A stretch of DNA of 64,000 bases, from contig NZ_MAIQ01000004.1 in NCBI RefSeq assembly GCF_001678845.1, positions 230,533-294,532 of the forward strand. The letters are read 5' to 3'. This document shows positions 7,956 to 17,007 of this stretch, in pieces. This stretch comes from Christensenella intestinihominis. Lineage in GTDB: Bacteria; Bacillota; Clostridia; Christensenellales; Christensenellaceae. The position numbers and the translations under genes were made by a program. Below the pieces are notes generated by a model. That model saw only the letters and a list, made by a program, of their open reading frames with translations. It was not told the origin of the DNA and searched no databases. Position 1 is the stretch's first letter, and the number at the start of each line of letters is the position of its first letter.

Positions 7956-9782
7956 TTATTCTACGGTCACGCTCTTTGCCAGGTTCCTCGGCTTATCCAC
8001 ATCACAGCCCTTTTGCACAGACATATAATATGCAAAAATCTGCATCGGGATAATCGAGGTGATGGTCGCTTCAAAATCGATTGCATCGGGCACGGTAACA
8101 ATTTTATCCGCCACGTCTTTGACCAAATCCCGGTATTTTTCCTGGGTCACCACCATCACAACCGCCCCGCGCGACGTAACCTCTTTTACATTGCTCAGGC
8201 ATTTCTCGATCAGGTCGCCCTGCGTCAGCACCGCGACGACAAGCGTTCCTTTTTCCACAAGCGCGATGGTGCCGTGCTTAAGCTCCCCGCCCGCATACGC
8301 TTCGGAATGGATATAGCTGATTTCCTTTAATTTCAGCGAGCCCTCCATGGCCATCGCATAATCAAGACCGCGTCCGATATAGAACACACTGTGCTCCGTA
8401 AAATGCTCGTACGCGAACTTTTGCAGCAGCTCCTTGTTTTCGATCACCTTTTGCGCATTTTCCGGAACCTTTTGAAGCTCCGCAACGTATGCATGGTATT
8501 CGTCCTCCGTGATCCCGCCCTTCGCATACGCAAGCTTCAGGGCAAACATATAAAGCGCCATGAGCTGCGTGGTATACGCCTTGGTGGATGCAACCGCAAT
8601 TTCAAGCCCCGCGCGCGTATACAGCACCTTATCCGCCTCGCGCGCGATGGTGGACCCGACGACGTTTGCAACCGCAAGCACGAACGCGCCCCGGCTTTTG
8701 GCTTCCCGCAGGGCCGCGATGGTATCCGCCGTTTCACCCGACTGGCTGACGACAATCACGAAATTATCCTTGTCCATAATGGGATTCTTATACCGGAACT
8801 CCGAAGCGATTTCCACCTCCACCGGTACGCGCGCCAGGCGCTCGATGATATATTTTCCCACATACGACGCATGGTATGCGGTGCCGCATGCGATAATCGT
8901 TATTTTTTTGATACCGGCAAGCATGGCGTCGTCGATCCCGATTTCATCAAAATTGATCTCGCCGTCTTTGACGCGCGGGTTGAGCGTATCCGCAAGCGCC
9001 TGCGGCTGTTCTTCAATTTCCTTGAGCATGAAATGCGGATATCCCGCTTTTTCCGCCTGCGAAACATCCCATTCAACGGTAAACACATCACGCTCGATCG
9101 GGTTCAGCACCTCGTCATAAAGGCTGACCTCATCCTTCTTTATAACGGCAATTTCGCCGTTGTTCAGGAAATATACGTCGCGCGTATACTCGAGAAGGGC
9201 GGGAATATCCGACGCGATCAGGTTTTCGTTTTTACCGACGCCGACTACGAGCGGGCTGTCTTTGCGGACAGCGACAATTTCGTCCGGGAAACGTTCGCAC
9301 ACAGCACCGAGCGCATAACTTCCCTTAAGCTTGGAGATTGCCTGCGAAACAGCCTCCTTGAGGTCGTCCTTCAGGTAATAGGCAATCAGGTGGGCAATGA
9401 TCTCCGTGTCCGTATCCGAAATAAACGAAATCCCTTTTCTTGTAAGCCACTCACGAAGCTGCAGGTAATTTTCAATGATGCCGTTGTGCACAATGGCAAG
9501 ATCGCCGGCCTCATTGACATGGGGATGCGCGTTCTTTTGGTTGGGCTCGCCGTGCGTCGCCCAGCGCGTGTGGCCGATGCCTATGGTATGCTCCGCACAC
9601 TTGCCCGCGACCATTTTTTCAAGCCCCGCAAGCTTGCCTTTTTCCTTATAGACGGTCATTTTCCCGTTATCAAGATACGCGATTCCCGCGCTGTCGTATC
9701 CGCGGTATTCAAGCTTCTGCAAGCCGCCGATCAAAACCGGGATAACATTTCTGTCTCCTATATATCCAACAATTCCGCACAT
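7956..9782 (-). CDS. glmS: Glutamine-fructose-6-phosphate aminotransferase (isomerizing)
   Basis: 608 residues, the normal length. It makes glucosamine-6-phosphate from fructose-6-phosphate and glutamine, the entry step to UDP-GlcNAc and peptidoglycan. The start is set by MCGIVGYIG: the Cys after the initiator Met is the N-terminal nucleophile of the glutaminase domain, and GGGGAGG precedes this ATG. Two SIS domains follow (VSQSGETADT, ASTKAYTTQL), and the C-terminus ends DKPRNLAKSVTVE, as in the family. A separate promoter and an upstream glmM terminator make it its own unit. No glmS ribozyme is seen in the short leader. Confidence 0.97.
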   Translation of the reverse strand: MCGIVGYIGDRNVIPVLIGGLQKLEYRGYDSAGIAYLDNGKMTVYKEKGKLAGLEKMVAGKCAEHTIGIGHTRWATHGEPNQKNAHPHVNEAGDLAIVHNGIIENYLQLREWLTRKGISFISDTDTEIIAHLIAYYLKDDLKEAVSQAISKLKGSYALGAVCERFPDEIVAVRKDSPLVVGVGKNENLIASDIPALLEYTRDVYFLNNGEIAVIKKDEVSLYDEVLNPIERDVFTVEWDVSQAEKAGYPHFMLKEIEEQPQALADTLNPRVKDGEINFDEIGIDDAMLAGIKKITIIACGTAYHASYVGKYIIERLARVPVEVEIASEFRYKNPIMDKDNFVIVVSQSGETADTIAALREAKSRGAFVLAVANVVGSTIAREADKVLYTRAGLEIAVASTKAYTTQLMALYMFALKLAYAKGGITEDEYHAYVAELQKVPENAQKVIENKELLQKFAYEHFTEHSVFYIGRGLDYAMAMEGSLKLKEISYIHSEAYAGGELKHGTIALVEKGTLVVAVLTQGDLIEKCLSNVKEVTSRGAVVMVVTQEKYRDLVKDVADKIVTVPDAIDFEATITSIIPMQIFAYYMSVQKGCDVDKPRNLAKSVTVE

Positions 9783-9826
9783 AATAACCTCCCCTGTTTT
9801 CACTGGTTAAAATCAATACATCGTTT

Positions 9827-9855
9827 ATTATATCCCATTTCCTTTTAAAAATAAA
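9827..9855 (-). promoter_or_regulatory. Promoter of glmS
   Basis: Perfect -10 TATAAT with 17-bp spacing to a weak TTTATT, 45-70 bp before the glmS start and just after the glmM terminator. Confidence 0.6.
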
Positions 9856-9898
9856 TAAAAATCCGTCATTCATACCGCCCGCCGGCGGTGTGCGCCAT

Positions 9899-9926
9899 AA
9901 AAAAGAAGCGCTGCAGCGCGCTTCTT
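9899..9926 (-). terminator. Terminator of glmM
   Basis: Stem AAGAAGCGC/GCGCTTCTT with a 6-base loop, then T6 in the minus direction, 18 bp after the glmM stop. Confidence 0.85.
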
Positions 9927-9943
9927 CCCTTTGCCGTATTTTG

Positions 9944-11290
9944 TTAGTTCAGACGCTTTTCAATCAGCTTGGCCATTGCCACGGCCTGCTTGGTAATCGC
10001 CTCTTTATCCTTGCCCTCTATCATTACGCGCACCATGGGCTCCGTGCCCGAGGTGCGGATCAGCACCCTGCCTTCGCCATGGAAGTCCTGTTCCAGCTTC
10101 TTAATCGCCGCAAGGATTTCCTCGTCTTTATCATAATCGTGCTTTTTTTCGTCGCTGACATAGGCGTTTACGAGCACCTGCGGATAGGTGCTGACCGGCC
10201 GCGCAAGCCGTGCAAGCGGCTTATCCTGCCGTTTCATCACGGACATCAGCTGCACGCCCGAAAGAATTCCGTCCCCCGTGGTGTTATGGTCGAGGAAAAT
10301 TATGTGGCCCGATTGTTCGCCGCCGAAATTGTAGCCGCTCGCCAGCATTTCCTCGAGCACATAGCGGTCTCCCACATCCGTCCGGACAAGGCCGATCCCG
10401 TTTTCCTTCAGGGTCGTTTCCATCCCCATATTGCTCATCACGGTTGCAACCACCGTATCCTTGTTGAGGGCGCCGCGCTTTTTCATATCGATTGCGCAGA
10501 TTGCCATTACCTTGTCGCCGTCCACAATGCCGCCGTGCTCGTCCACAGCGATCAGCCGGTCCGCATCGCCGTCAAAGGCAAGGCCCACGTCCGCCCCAAG
10601 CTCGGACACCAGGCGGCAGAGCTGGTCCGGATGGGTGGAACCGCAATTCTCATTGATATTCGTGCCGTCCGGCATATTATAATAGGGAATTACTTCCGCG
10701 CCGAGAAGCTTGAAAATCCACGGCGCGACCTCGCTCGCCGCGCCGTTGGCGCAATCAAGGACCACCTTCATTCCATCAAGGCGCACATCCGTCGTTTCCA
10801 CCACAAAATCCATATAATCCTGCGCCGCTTTTTTCAGGCGCACCCGCCGTCCGATTTTCTTGCCCGTAGGCTGCGGTACGGGTTCCGACTCATTCATGAT
10901 AATATTTTCAATGCGGTCCTCAATCTCATCCGCCAGCTTGTAACCGCTTGAATTGAAAAATTTGATTCCGTTATACTCCACCGTATTATGCGACGCGGAG
11001 ATAACAACCCCCGCATCATAGCCCGAATGCCGGGTCAGGTATGCGATTGCCGAGGTCGGCAGCGTGCACGCCACCACCGCTTCCGCGCCCGCCGAGCAAA
11101 TACCCGCCACAAGGGCGGATTCCAGCATGTCCCCCGAGCCGCGCGTGTCTTTTCCTATCAATATCCTTGCGTTGTGGAGCTCGTTTGTCAGGCAGTATGC
11201 GCCTGCCCGGCCGAGATCGTATGCCAGTTTGGACGTAAGCTTTTCATTTGCAATGCCGCGCACTCCGTCCGTTCCAAATAACCGTGCCAT
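9944..11290 (-). CDS. glmM: Phosphoglucosamine mutase
   Basis: 448 residues, full length. It converts glucosamine-6-phosphate to glucosamine-1-phosphate, the step after GlmS. The phosphorylated Ser100 sits in VISASHN; the magnesium loop FDGDADRLIAVD and the sugar-binding loop GEQSGHI are intact, and RTSGTEPMVRVM is the phosphate-binding loop near the end. AAAGGGG precedes the ATG. It lies 30 bp after trxB in the same direction and is probably co-transcribed with it; its own terminator separates it from glmS. Confidence 0.97.
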   Translation of the reverse strand: MARLFGTDGVRGIANEKLTSKLAYDLGRAGAYCLTNELHNARILIGKDTRGSGDMLESALVAGICSAGAEAVVACTLPTSAIAYLTRHSGYDAGVVISASHNTVEYNGIKFFNSSGYKLADEIEDRIENIIMNESEPVPQPTGKKIGRRVRLKKAAQDYMDFVVETTDVRLDGMKVVLDCANGAASEVAPWIFKLLGAEVIPYYNMPDGTNINENCGSTHPDQLCRLVSELGADVGLAFDGDADRLIAVDEHGGIVDGDKVMAICAIDMKKRGALNKDTVVATVMSNMGMETTLKENGIGLVRTDVGDRYVLEEMLASGYNFGGEQSGHIIFLDHNTTGDGILSGVQLMSVMKRQDKPLARLARPVSTYPQVLVNAYVSDEKKHDYDKDEEILAAIKKLEQDFHGEGRVLIRTSGTEPMVRVMIEGKDKEAITKQAVAMAKLIEKRLN

Positions 11291-11320
11291 AATATACCCC
11301 TTTGTTTAAAACTTAATACT

Positions 11321-12259
11321 CTATTGCTCCTGCGCCTGTGCCGCCTGCAGCACACAGTCGATTCCAAGGCTGTTGTCCGCCGCAACCGCGCCGTCCGCAA
11401 CCGCCGTAACAATCTGCCGCAGCCGTTTCGTGCGGATATCGCCCGCGCAGGAAACCCCCGGAAGGTTTGTCTTGCAGGATTCGTCCGCCTTGATAAAGCC
11501 CGCCTCGTCGGTTTCGACCTGGCCCTTCACCAAATCCGTTTTTGGCGTCTGCCCGACCGCAATAAACACGCCCGCCACCGGGAGGTCTTTTGTCTTCCCG
11601 GTTTTCACATCCTTAACCGTTACGCTCTCCACCGTATTTTCCCCATTCACCGATTCCGGCGTATGGGAAAGGACAAACTCGATGTTCGGCACTGCCGCCG
11701 CCGCATCCACCATACCCTTCATGGCACGGAACTGGTCCCGCCTGTGGATGATGTAAACTTTATTGCAGAATTTTGCAAGATAAAGCGCATCCTCCACGGC
11801 CGTATTCCCGCCGCCGATCACGGCAACGTCCCGCCCGCGGAAAAAGGCTCCGTCGCAGGTCGCGCAATAAGAAACCCCCGCGCCCAGGAGCGCATCCTCG
11901 CCCTTTACGCCAAGCTGTTTGGGCGACGCGCCCATCGCAAGGATGACCGCTTTCGCCTGGTAGGTATTTTTGGACGTAGTAATTTTTTTGACCGGTTCTT
12001 CCAGTTCAAATTTCGTAATTTCTTCCGTAACGATTTCCGCGCCCAGGTTCTGCGCCTGCAGCTTCATGCTGTGCGCAAGCGCCGCACCCGTGACTTCATT
12101 TTCAAATCCCGGATAATTGTCGATAATATGGCTGATTGCCATTTGGCCGCCCGCAAACGCCCGTTCCAGCACGAGTGTTTTGAGTCCGCCGCGGCACGCA
12201 TAAATCGCAGCCGTAAGACCCGCGGGCCCCGCTCCCGCGATGATAACATCATACATCAT
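11321..12259 (-). CDS. trxB: Thioredoxin reductase
   Basis: 312 residues. Cytoplasmic flavoenzyme passing electrons from NADPH to thioredoxin. FAD-binding GAGPAGLTAAIYA is near the N-terminus; the redox-active Cys132-Ala-Thr-Cys135 lies in SYCATCDGAFF. The NADPH site is GGGNTAVEDA plus HRRDQFRA, the latter matching the NADPH-specific HRRxxFR signature. SCAGDIRTKRLRQIVTA is the second FAD motif. Two Met codons start the frame; the first is better spaced from AGAGG. Confidence 0.96.
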   Translation of the reverse strand: MMYDVIIAGAGPAGLTAAIYACRGGLKTLVLERAFAGGQMAISHIIDNYPGFENEVTGAALAHSMKLQAQNLGAEIVTEEITKFELEEPVKKITTSKNTYQAKAVILAMGASPKQLGVKGEDALLGAGVSYCATCDGAFFRGRDVAVIGGGNTAVEDALYLAKFCNKVYIIHRRDQFRAMKGMVDAAAAVPNIEFVLSHTPESVNGENTVESVTVKDVKTGKTKDLPVAGVFIAVGQTPKTDLVKGQVETDEAGFIKADESCKTNLPGVSCAGDIRTKRLRQIVTAVADGAVAADNSLGIDCVLQAAQAQEQ

Positions 12260-12325
12260 AGGAAAACCTCTTTTACTTGTGATATCTTACCAATAATACC
12301 ATAGATACCGCTTAAACACAAAACT

Positions 12326-12901
12326 TCAGCTTTTTTTACTTTTGAAAAACCGCCCGTCCAGTTTGCGGGCAAGAAATGCCGCAAATTCTCCTGCATCCAC
12401 TCCCGTAAGCTGGCCTCTTGGAATCAGGAAAGCCTCCGTCTCGCTGATAAACAGATAGAATGCCTTTTGCGTTTCATAACCGCTTATAATTTTTTCATAC
12501 GGAAATTCGGCGAGGGATTCCCGGTCTTCCTCCGTAATGTCCTCGCGCACCTCCATCTGCGTATCCGTAAAGGTGTATTTCTGCGGCGTTTCCACCGCCT
12601 CCTGCACCAGCTTATACTGGCGTTTCGGCTGCGACCTTGTCGCGGTAACAAGCGCGGAAATAAGCGCCGCGGCAATCCCAATCAGCAGGATCAGCGGGAT
12701 CGGCCCAAGGACGCCGTCCAATAGCACGGCATTACATATACACAGCACGGCGAGCGCTGCGACAATCACAAGAAGGATTGTCATATATTTTACAAAGCCG
12801 CTCCGTCCCCCGTTTGCGCCTCGTTTTTCAAAAAGGGTAAACATCCAGTAGTCCCGGAACACCTCGAAATTTGTTTTTGTCGTGAACTTGAATTCTTCCA
12901 T
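12326..12901 (-). CDS. YcxB-like membrane protein of unknown function
   Basis: 191 residues beginning MEEFKFTTKTNFEVFRDYW. The start is chosen because GGAGGTG lies 5 bp before it; the frame is open further upstream but without a ribosome site. Two membrane segments fall around residues 40-90, followed by a soluble C-terminal domain with YTFTDTQMEVRED and ETEAFLIPRGQ, the pattern of the YcxB-like C-terminal family. No function is known. It precedes trxB by about 65 bp in the same direction. Confidence 0.75.
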   Translation of the reverse strand: MEEFKFTTKTNFEVFRDYWMFTLFEKRGANGGRSGFVKYMTILLVIVAALAVLCICNAVLLDGVLGPIPLILLIGIAAALISALVTATRSQPKRQYKLVQEAVETPQKYTFTDTQMEVREDITEEDRESLAEFPYEKIISGYETQKAFYLFISETEAFLIPRGQLTGVDAGEFAAFLARKLDGRFFKSKKS

Positions 12902-12942
12902 GAACGCACCTCCGTCCTTCCCCATTTTACAACAATTCATAG

Positions 12943-12967
12943 AAAAAAACTATGGATGCGTCCTATA
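12943..12967 (-). terminator. Weak terminator after the sensor/regulator operon
   Basis: A six-pair stem with one bulge (TATAGGA / TCCATA around CGCA) followed by T7 in the minus direction, about 35 bp after the response-regulator stop. It would end the 13-kb pentose operon. Confidence 0.4.
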
Positions 12968-13002
12968 AAACAATTGGCTCCACGTGAAATACGAAATTCC
13001 GC

Positions 13003-14553
13003 CTACTTCTTCCGCTTTAAAGCAAGCCGGTATTCCGTCGGCGATTGCTTTTCAATGCTCCGAAATGCCCTGCAAAAATATTTCGGATCATTATATCCAA
13101 CCTGGTAGCAAAGTTCCTTAATCTGAACCGACGGATCATTTTTCATAATGTTTTTTGCATTCTCAATGCGCAGTGCGGTTAAGTAACGCACAAACGTCAT
13201 TCCTATTTCTGCTTTGAATATTTTCGTAAAATAAAAAGGGCTGAGTCCAACATGATCCGCCACATCGCACATGGAAATATTATTTTTATAATTTTCCCGG
13301 ATATATTCGATTGCTTTTTTAATGCTTTTATTTGCCGTTTCTTTGTCCGTCTGCTCTGCAATGTGGCAAAGGGCTTCCACCTCCTGCAAACATCGGTTCA
13401 TCAGTTCAACCGGATCGGTAAACAAATCGAAGGAGCTATTTGTATCCTCTTCCGCTTCCACGGACATTCGAAAACGAATCAGGGCGGCGACAAATTTTTG
13501 GATTTCCCCTGCAAGCTTTTTTTGGGAACCCTGGGCAATCCGGGCGAGCGCTTCAAACAGCTGTACCGTTTTTTCACGTGCGGCCTGGGGTCTTCCTTGC
13601 TTAATCTCCTGAAAAACCACGTCTTCGAGTTTGAACGGATAATCCGTCTTTTTTTCCGTTAGCGAGGAGTTCCATGTTTTACAGAATACAATCCCTTCGT
13701 TTCCATTGGAATCTTCCAACCCTGCCGCAACCGTCAGGTAAGATTCGCGCAATTCTCCAAGTGAGGTGGAATAGGGAGCAACGCTCAAAAAAATATGTTC
13801 GCACTGTGCCGCCTGCATAAGGTTTTTAGCACATTCGTGCAGCCAAAATTCCCGGTCTTCCATCAGAATATCTTCAAACAGGAACACAATCATCTTTCCA
13901 TTCTGCAAAGAACTTGAAACCCCACTGCAATGATTTTTAACATACCGCCTGATCCGCTGCGCGGCACGCTGTTCCGCTTCATCCCCTCCGTCGGCCATCC
14001 GTATTCCAAAGCATCCGCCGCATTCCGTCCCGATTCCGAGAAGGCGCAAATATCCGTAATCATAAATCCGTTTGGTGTTGCCGATAAACAGCGTATAGAT
14101 AAGTTCTTTTTCAAGCTCCGGCATCAGTTTTGAAACAGTATCTTTTAAATTCAACGCTTCTTCACGCTCGTCCTGCCGCTGCATGATCTGTCCAATAGCT
14201 TTTTGCAGAGAGCGTACAAGGTCATCGATCTTGATCGGTTTCAAAAAATAATCCTGTACACCCAATTTAAGCGCTGCCACCACCGTATCAAAGTCATCAA
14301 AGGCTGTAATTACAATAAAGATCATTTCCGGATAACGGCGCTTCAGTTCCTGAATGGTATCAATCCCATTGAGGCCGGGCATACGAATATCCATACATAC
14401 AATATCCGGCTGTAGGGTTCCCGCTTTCTCTACCGCTTCCCGTCCTGATTTGGCCTGTAGTATTTCTATTTTTTCCAGCAGATGCTTTCTGATGATAGTA
14501 GCAATTGCTTCCCGTGCAATCGGTTCATCGTCTGCAATCAAAATTTTAAACAT
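13003..14553 (-). CDS. YesN-type response regulator with AraC DNA-binding domain
   Basis: 516 residues. The receiver domain (1-125) starts MFKILIADDEP with phospho-acceptor Asp55 in CMDIRMPG, Thr in VITAFDD and Lys in YFLKPIK. A middle region of about 270 residues is family-variable. The C-terminal AraC domain (about 410-516) has two helix-turn-helices, ISMCDVADHVGLSPFYFTKIF and IKELCYQVGYNDPKYFCRAF. The ATG at 14553 follows GGGGAG and overlaps the kinase gene by 8 bp. AraC-family proteins bind direct repeats spaced about 21 bp, as found at 26509-26539 upstream of the operon. Confidence 0.93.
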   Translation of the reverse strand: MFKILIADDEPIAREAIATIIRKHLLEKIEILQAKSGREAVEKAGTLQPDIVCMDIRMPGLNGIDTIQELKRRYPEMIFIVITAFDDFDTVVAALKLGVQDYFLKPIKIDDLVRSLQKAIGQIMQRQDEREEALNLKDTVSKLMPELEKELIYTLFIGNTKRIYDYGYLRLLGIGTECGGCFGIRMADGGDEAEQRAAQRIRRYVKNHCSGVSSSLQNGKMIVFLFEDILMEDREFWLHECAKNLMQAAQCEHIFLSVAPYSTSLGELRESYLTVAAGLEDSNGNEGIVFCKTWNSSLTEKKTDYPFKLEDVVFQEIKQGRPQAAREKTVQLFEALARIAQGSQKKLAGEIQKFVAALIRFRMSVEAEEDTNSSFDLFTDPVELMNRCLQEVEALCHIAEQTDKETANKSIKKAIEYIRENYKNNISMCDVADHVGLSPFYFTKIFKAEIGMTFVRYLTALRIENAKNIMKNDPSVQIKELCYQVGYNDPKYFCRAFRSIEKQSPTEYRLALKRKK

Positions 14554-16045
14554 ATTCGTCTCCCCTGTCAATTGTCCGATGTTCCTGTTTCGGAAGCAAA
14601 AATGTAATCTTGGTTCCCACCCCTTGAGCGCTTTCAATGCGAATGATATCATATTCGCCGTAATAAAGCCGGAGGCGTTCCACTACATTACGTACGCCGA
14701 TCCCCGTGGTATGACCTTTTTTTCCAAGCTCTCCCATTAGTTCGTTACACGTTTGCGCGTCCATTCCCACCCCGTTATCAGTGATTTCAATACAGGCTTT
14801 TTCGTCCGTTTCAAAGATACGGATCAGGATAATCCCGGCATTTTCACTATCTTCCAACCCATGTATGATGGCATTTTCCACAAACGGCTGGATCGTAAGC
14901 CGTGGAATTTCAAAGTGGCGAAGATACGGATTTTCAATATTGATCTGGTAATTCAGGCGTTCACGGTATCTTGCTTTCTGGATATAAAAATATCTCTTCA
15001 CATTTTCAATTTCCATTCCGATCGTAGACTGCTGGTCCAGACTGATTAGATTATACCGCATCATATCGGAAACCGTTATAAGCAGCGTATAAGTATCGTT
15101 TGCATCTTCAAGCATAGCGGTCTGTGCGATGCAGCTCAATGTATTATAAAGAAAGTGGGGATTAATTTGTGACTGGAGGGCCAGCATATTGGTCTGGTCA
15201 AGCAGGTTTTTGATTTTCAGGTTCTCCATCTCTTTGTTTTTGAGCTCTCTTTCGATCTTGGATTTATACTTGAGTTCCTGAATATAAGTTTCGATACGCA
15301 CAAGCATGGAATTGAAACCACCTGCAAGTATCCCAATTTCATCGTTTGCCTCCACCCGAACGGGTGTCAGATCGTCCTTTTCCATAAACACCTGGGACAC
15401 ATGATCTGTTAGTTGCTCCAGCGGATAGACAAGTGATTTTGAGAAACGGAATGCAGTCAATACGGTGATGCCCGCAAGCGCAATCAGGAAAACCACTACC
15501 ATAAACTGCAACCGTTCAGCACCCGTAACAAGCTCGTTATAAATTCCTTCGCTCAGCGCGGCGTGAACAAGTATCAACGCACTGATGCTTTCTTTCATCT
15601 GTTTTACAATGGTTTTCCCGATCTCATAGTGGACACGCGTTTCGTATGGATTGCGCCCCCGGCTGGCACGGATCGCGCTATCCATTTCCGTGTTAAAGGA
15701 AAGCAACTGGGAATTGATATTTTTATAAATGATTTGCTCCTCTTCAGTATAGAAAACAATGGACATCGAATTGATGAGCTGGTAGAGTTCGTCATATTTG
15801 GAATTGAACCGATTCAGCGAATCCGTCGTCTTGAGCGTCAGGTATTCTTCAAAATCATCAAGCATTTCGTCCACTGTGCTATTTACGTTGCTGATTGCCA
15901 CAATGTCATGCATAAGTATCCGGTATTCATCCGACAGTCGGCTCATTTTTGCGTATGCAATAAACGTAAACGCCAGTAATCCAATAATAAGGGTTAGGGA
16001 AAAGGCAATGATTTTGGACCCGATGCTGTGGCATTTGCGTTTCAT
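14546..16045 (-). CDS. LytS/YesM-type sensor histidine kinase
   Basis: 499 residues. Membrane segments near 12-32 and 181-200 flank an outer domain of about 150 residues; a HAMP domain (about 201-255) and a coiled stretch follow. The His_kinase domain has phospho-acceptor His297 in QSQINPHFLYNTLS, and the ATPase domain has ENAIIHGLE and ITDNGVGMD. It should phosphorylate the regulator encoded next, with which it overlaps. The upstream binding protein overlaps it by four bases (ATGA), which suggests a stoichiometric sensor complex like XylFII-LytS. Confidence 0.93.
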   Translation of the reverse strand: MKRKCHSIGSKIIAFSLTLIIGLLAFTFIAYAKMSRLSDEYRILMHDIVAISNVNSTVDEMLDDFEEYLTLKTTDSLNRFNSKYDELYQLINSMSIVFYTEEEQIIYKNINSQLLSFNTEMDSAIRASRGRNPYETRVHYEIGKTIVKQMKESISALILVHAALSEGIYNELVTGAERLQFMVVVFLIALAGITVLTAFRFSKSLVYPLEQLTDHVSQVFMEKDDLTPVRVEANDEIGILAGGFNSMLVRIETYIQELKYKSKIERELKNKEMENLKIKNLLDQTNMLALQSQINPHFLYNTLSCIAQTAMLEDANDTYTLLITVSDMMRYNLISLDQQSTIGMEIENVKRYFYIQKARYRERLNYQINIENPYLRHFEIPRLTIQPFVENAIIHGLEDSENAGIILIRIFETDEKACIEITDNGVGMDAQTCNELMGELGKKGHTTGIGVRNVVERLRLYYGEYDIIRIESAQGVGTKITFLLPKQEHRTIDRGDEYV

Positions 16046-17004
16046 GGTTCCAACTCCGGGGCTTTCCTGACCAGGTAATCCGTATAGATGTTCCGCGGCA
16101 TTCGTTCTTTCCGATCCTGTTGCCGACAGAGCTGCAAAACAGCCTCGTATCCTATTTCATAGGGCAAAGGATCAAGTGAAAAACGAATAATTCCCTTTCC
16201 GATATACCGTTCCACATCCGCTCCGATTCCGGCGCCTGCAATCGCAATTTCCGGCACACGGTTCAGGTCCACAACGCCACGCGTAATTCCCGTGAGAATC
16301 GTTTCATCCGTTCCGATAAAGCAATCAATATCCGGATGCGCAAGAATGCTTTTTTGTGCCTGATCCATTGCATCGAGCACGTTGGACGAGACATAAATCG
16401 TCTCCAGCACATTGATCTCCGACCGTTCTTTAAGCGCCTTCAGCATTCCCTCATAACGCAGGTTCCCCAATTCTTTTTCCACTGCATTGATCATAACGAC
16501 AATGTTATAAGAATCTTTTCCTCTTGTATCGAGGGTCTGTATGATCTCTTCTCCCTGCTTTTCGTTATCCGGTCCAACATAGGATATTCCGTCAATATTG
16601 CATTCGTTGTTCACGCACAAAACCACACAATCGCTGGTGGTCAGCAATTCCCGCTCATATGTATCCACGCTGCGGCCCGTGTAGATAATTCCGTCCACCC
16701 GTTCAAATATCCCCTTGGAAAGAAGGCCCTCGTCGCCGCTGTCAAGGGCAGAATTCATGCCTGCAACCTCAATTAAAACATCATTTTCCTCCGCCGCAGC
16801 CTTTGCTCCGGCAACAAATTCACTGGAAAAATACTCGGCTGGCTGTCCTGTGTCAATCAAAAAATGATAACGGTAATCTGTAACCGTTTTTGCCGCTCCC
16901 ACATCAAGCTCCAGTGGAAGCAGGCTCAAAAACAAGATGAATATAAAAATGACCACAGCAATCAGCACCATATATACACCCTGTTTTCCAAGCAGCTTCT
17001 TCAT
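16042..17004 (-). CDS. Membrane-anchored sugar-binding sensor protein (XylFII-like)
   Basis: 320 residues. A single hydrophobic N-terminal segment (residues 11-30) has no lipobox Cys, so the protein stays anchored by a transmembrane helix. A Peripla_BP_4 sugar-binding domain follows (RYHFLIDTGQPAEYFSSEF, RVDGIIYTG, IDCFIGTDETI). This architecture next to a LytS-type kinase and YesN-type regulator matches the XylFII-LytS-YesN system known to sense D-xylose outside the cell in clostridia. The ligand is therefore probably the sugar carried by the XylFGH-type transporter in the same operon. Confidence 0.88.
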   Translation of the reverse strand: MKKLLGKQGVYMVLIAVVIFIFILFLSLLPLELDVGAAKTVTDYRYHFLIDTGQPAEYFSSEFVAGAKAAAEENDVLIEVAGMNSALDSGDEGLLSKGIFERVDGIIYTGRSVDTYERELLTTSDCVVLCVNNECNIDGISYVGPDNEKQGEEIIQTLDTRGKDSYNIVVMINAVEKELGNLRYEGMLKALKERSEINVLETIYVSSNVLDAMDQAQKSILAHPDIDCFIGTDETILTGITRGVVDLNRVPEIAIAGAGIGADVERYIGKGIIRFSLDPLPYEIGYEAVLQLCRQQDRKERMPRNIYTDYLVRKAPELEP

Positions 17005-17007
17005 GCA

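Noticed and set aside
8391..9848. 485-codon plus-strand frame opposite glmS
   Set aside because: It is antisense to a full-length conserved gene and has no ribosome site; long shadow frames are common at this base composition.
9783..9943. glmS ribozyme in the glmS leader
   Set aside because: The space from the promoter to the start codon is under 50 bases and lacks the pseudoknotted core; most of the gap is the glmM terminator.
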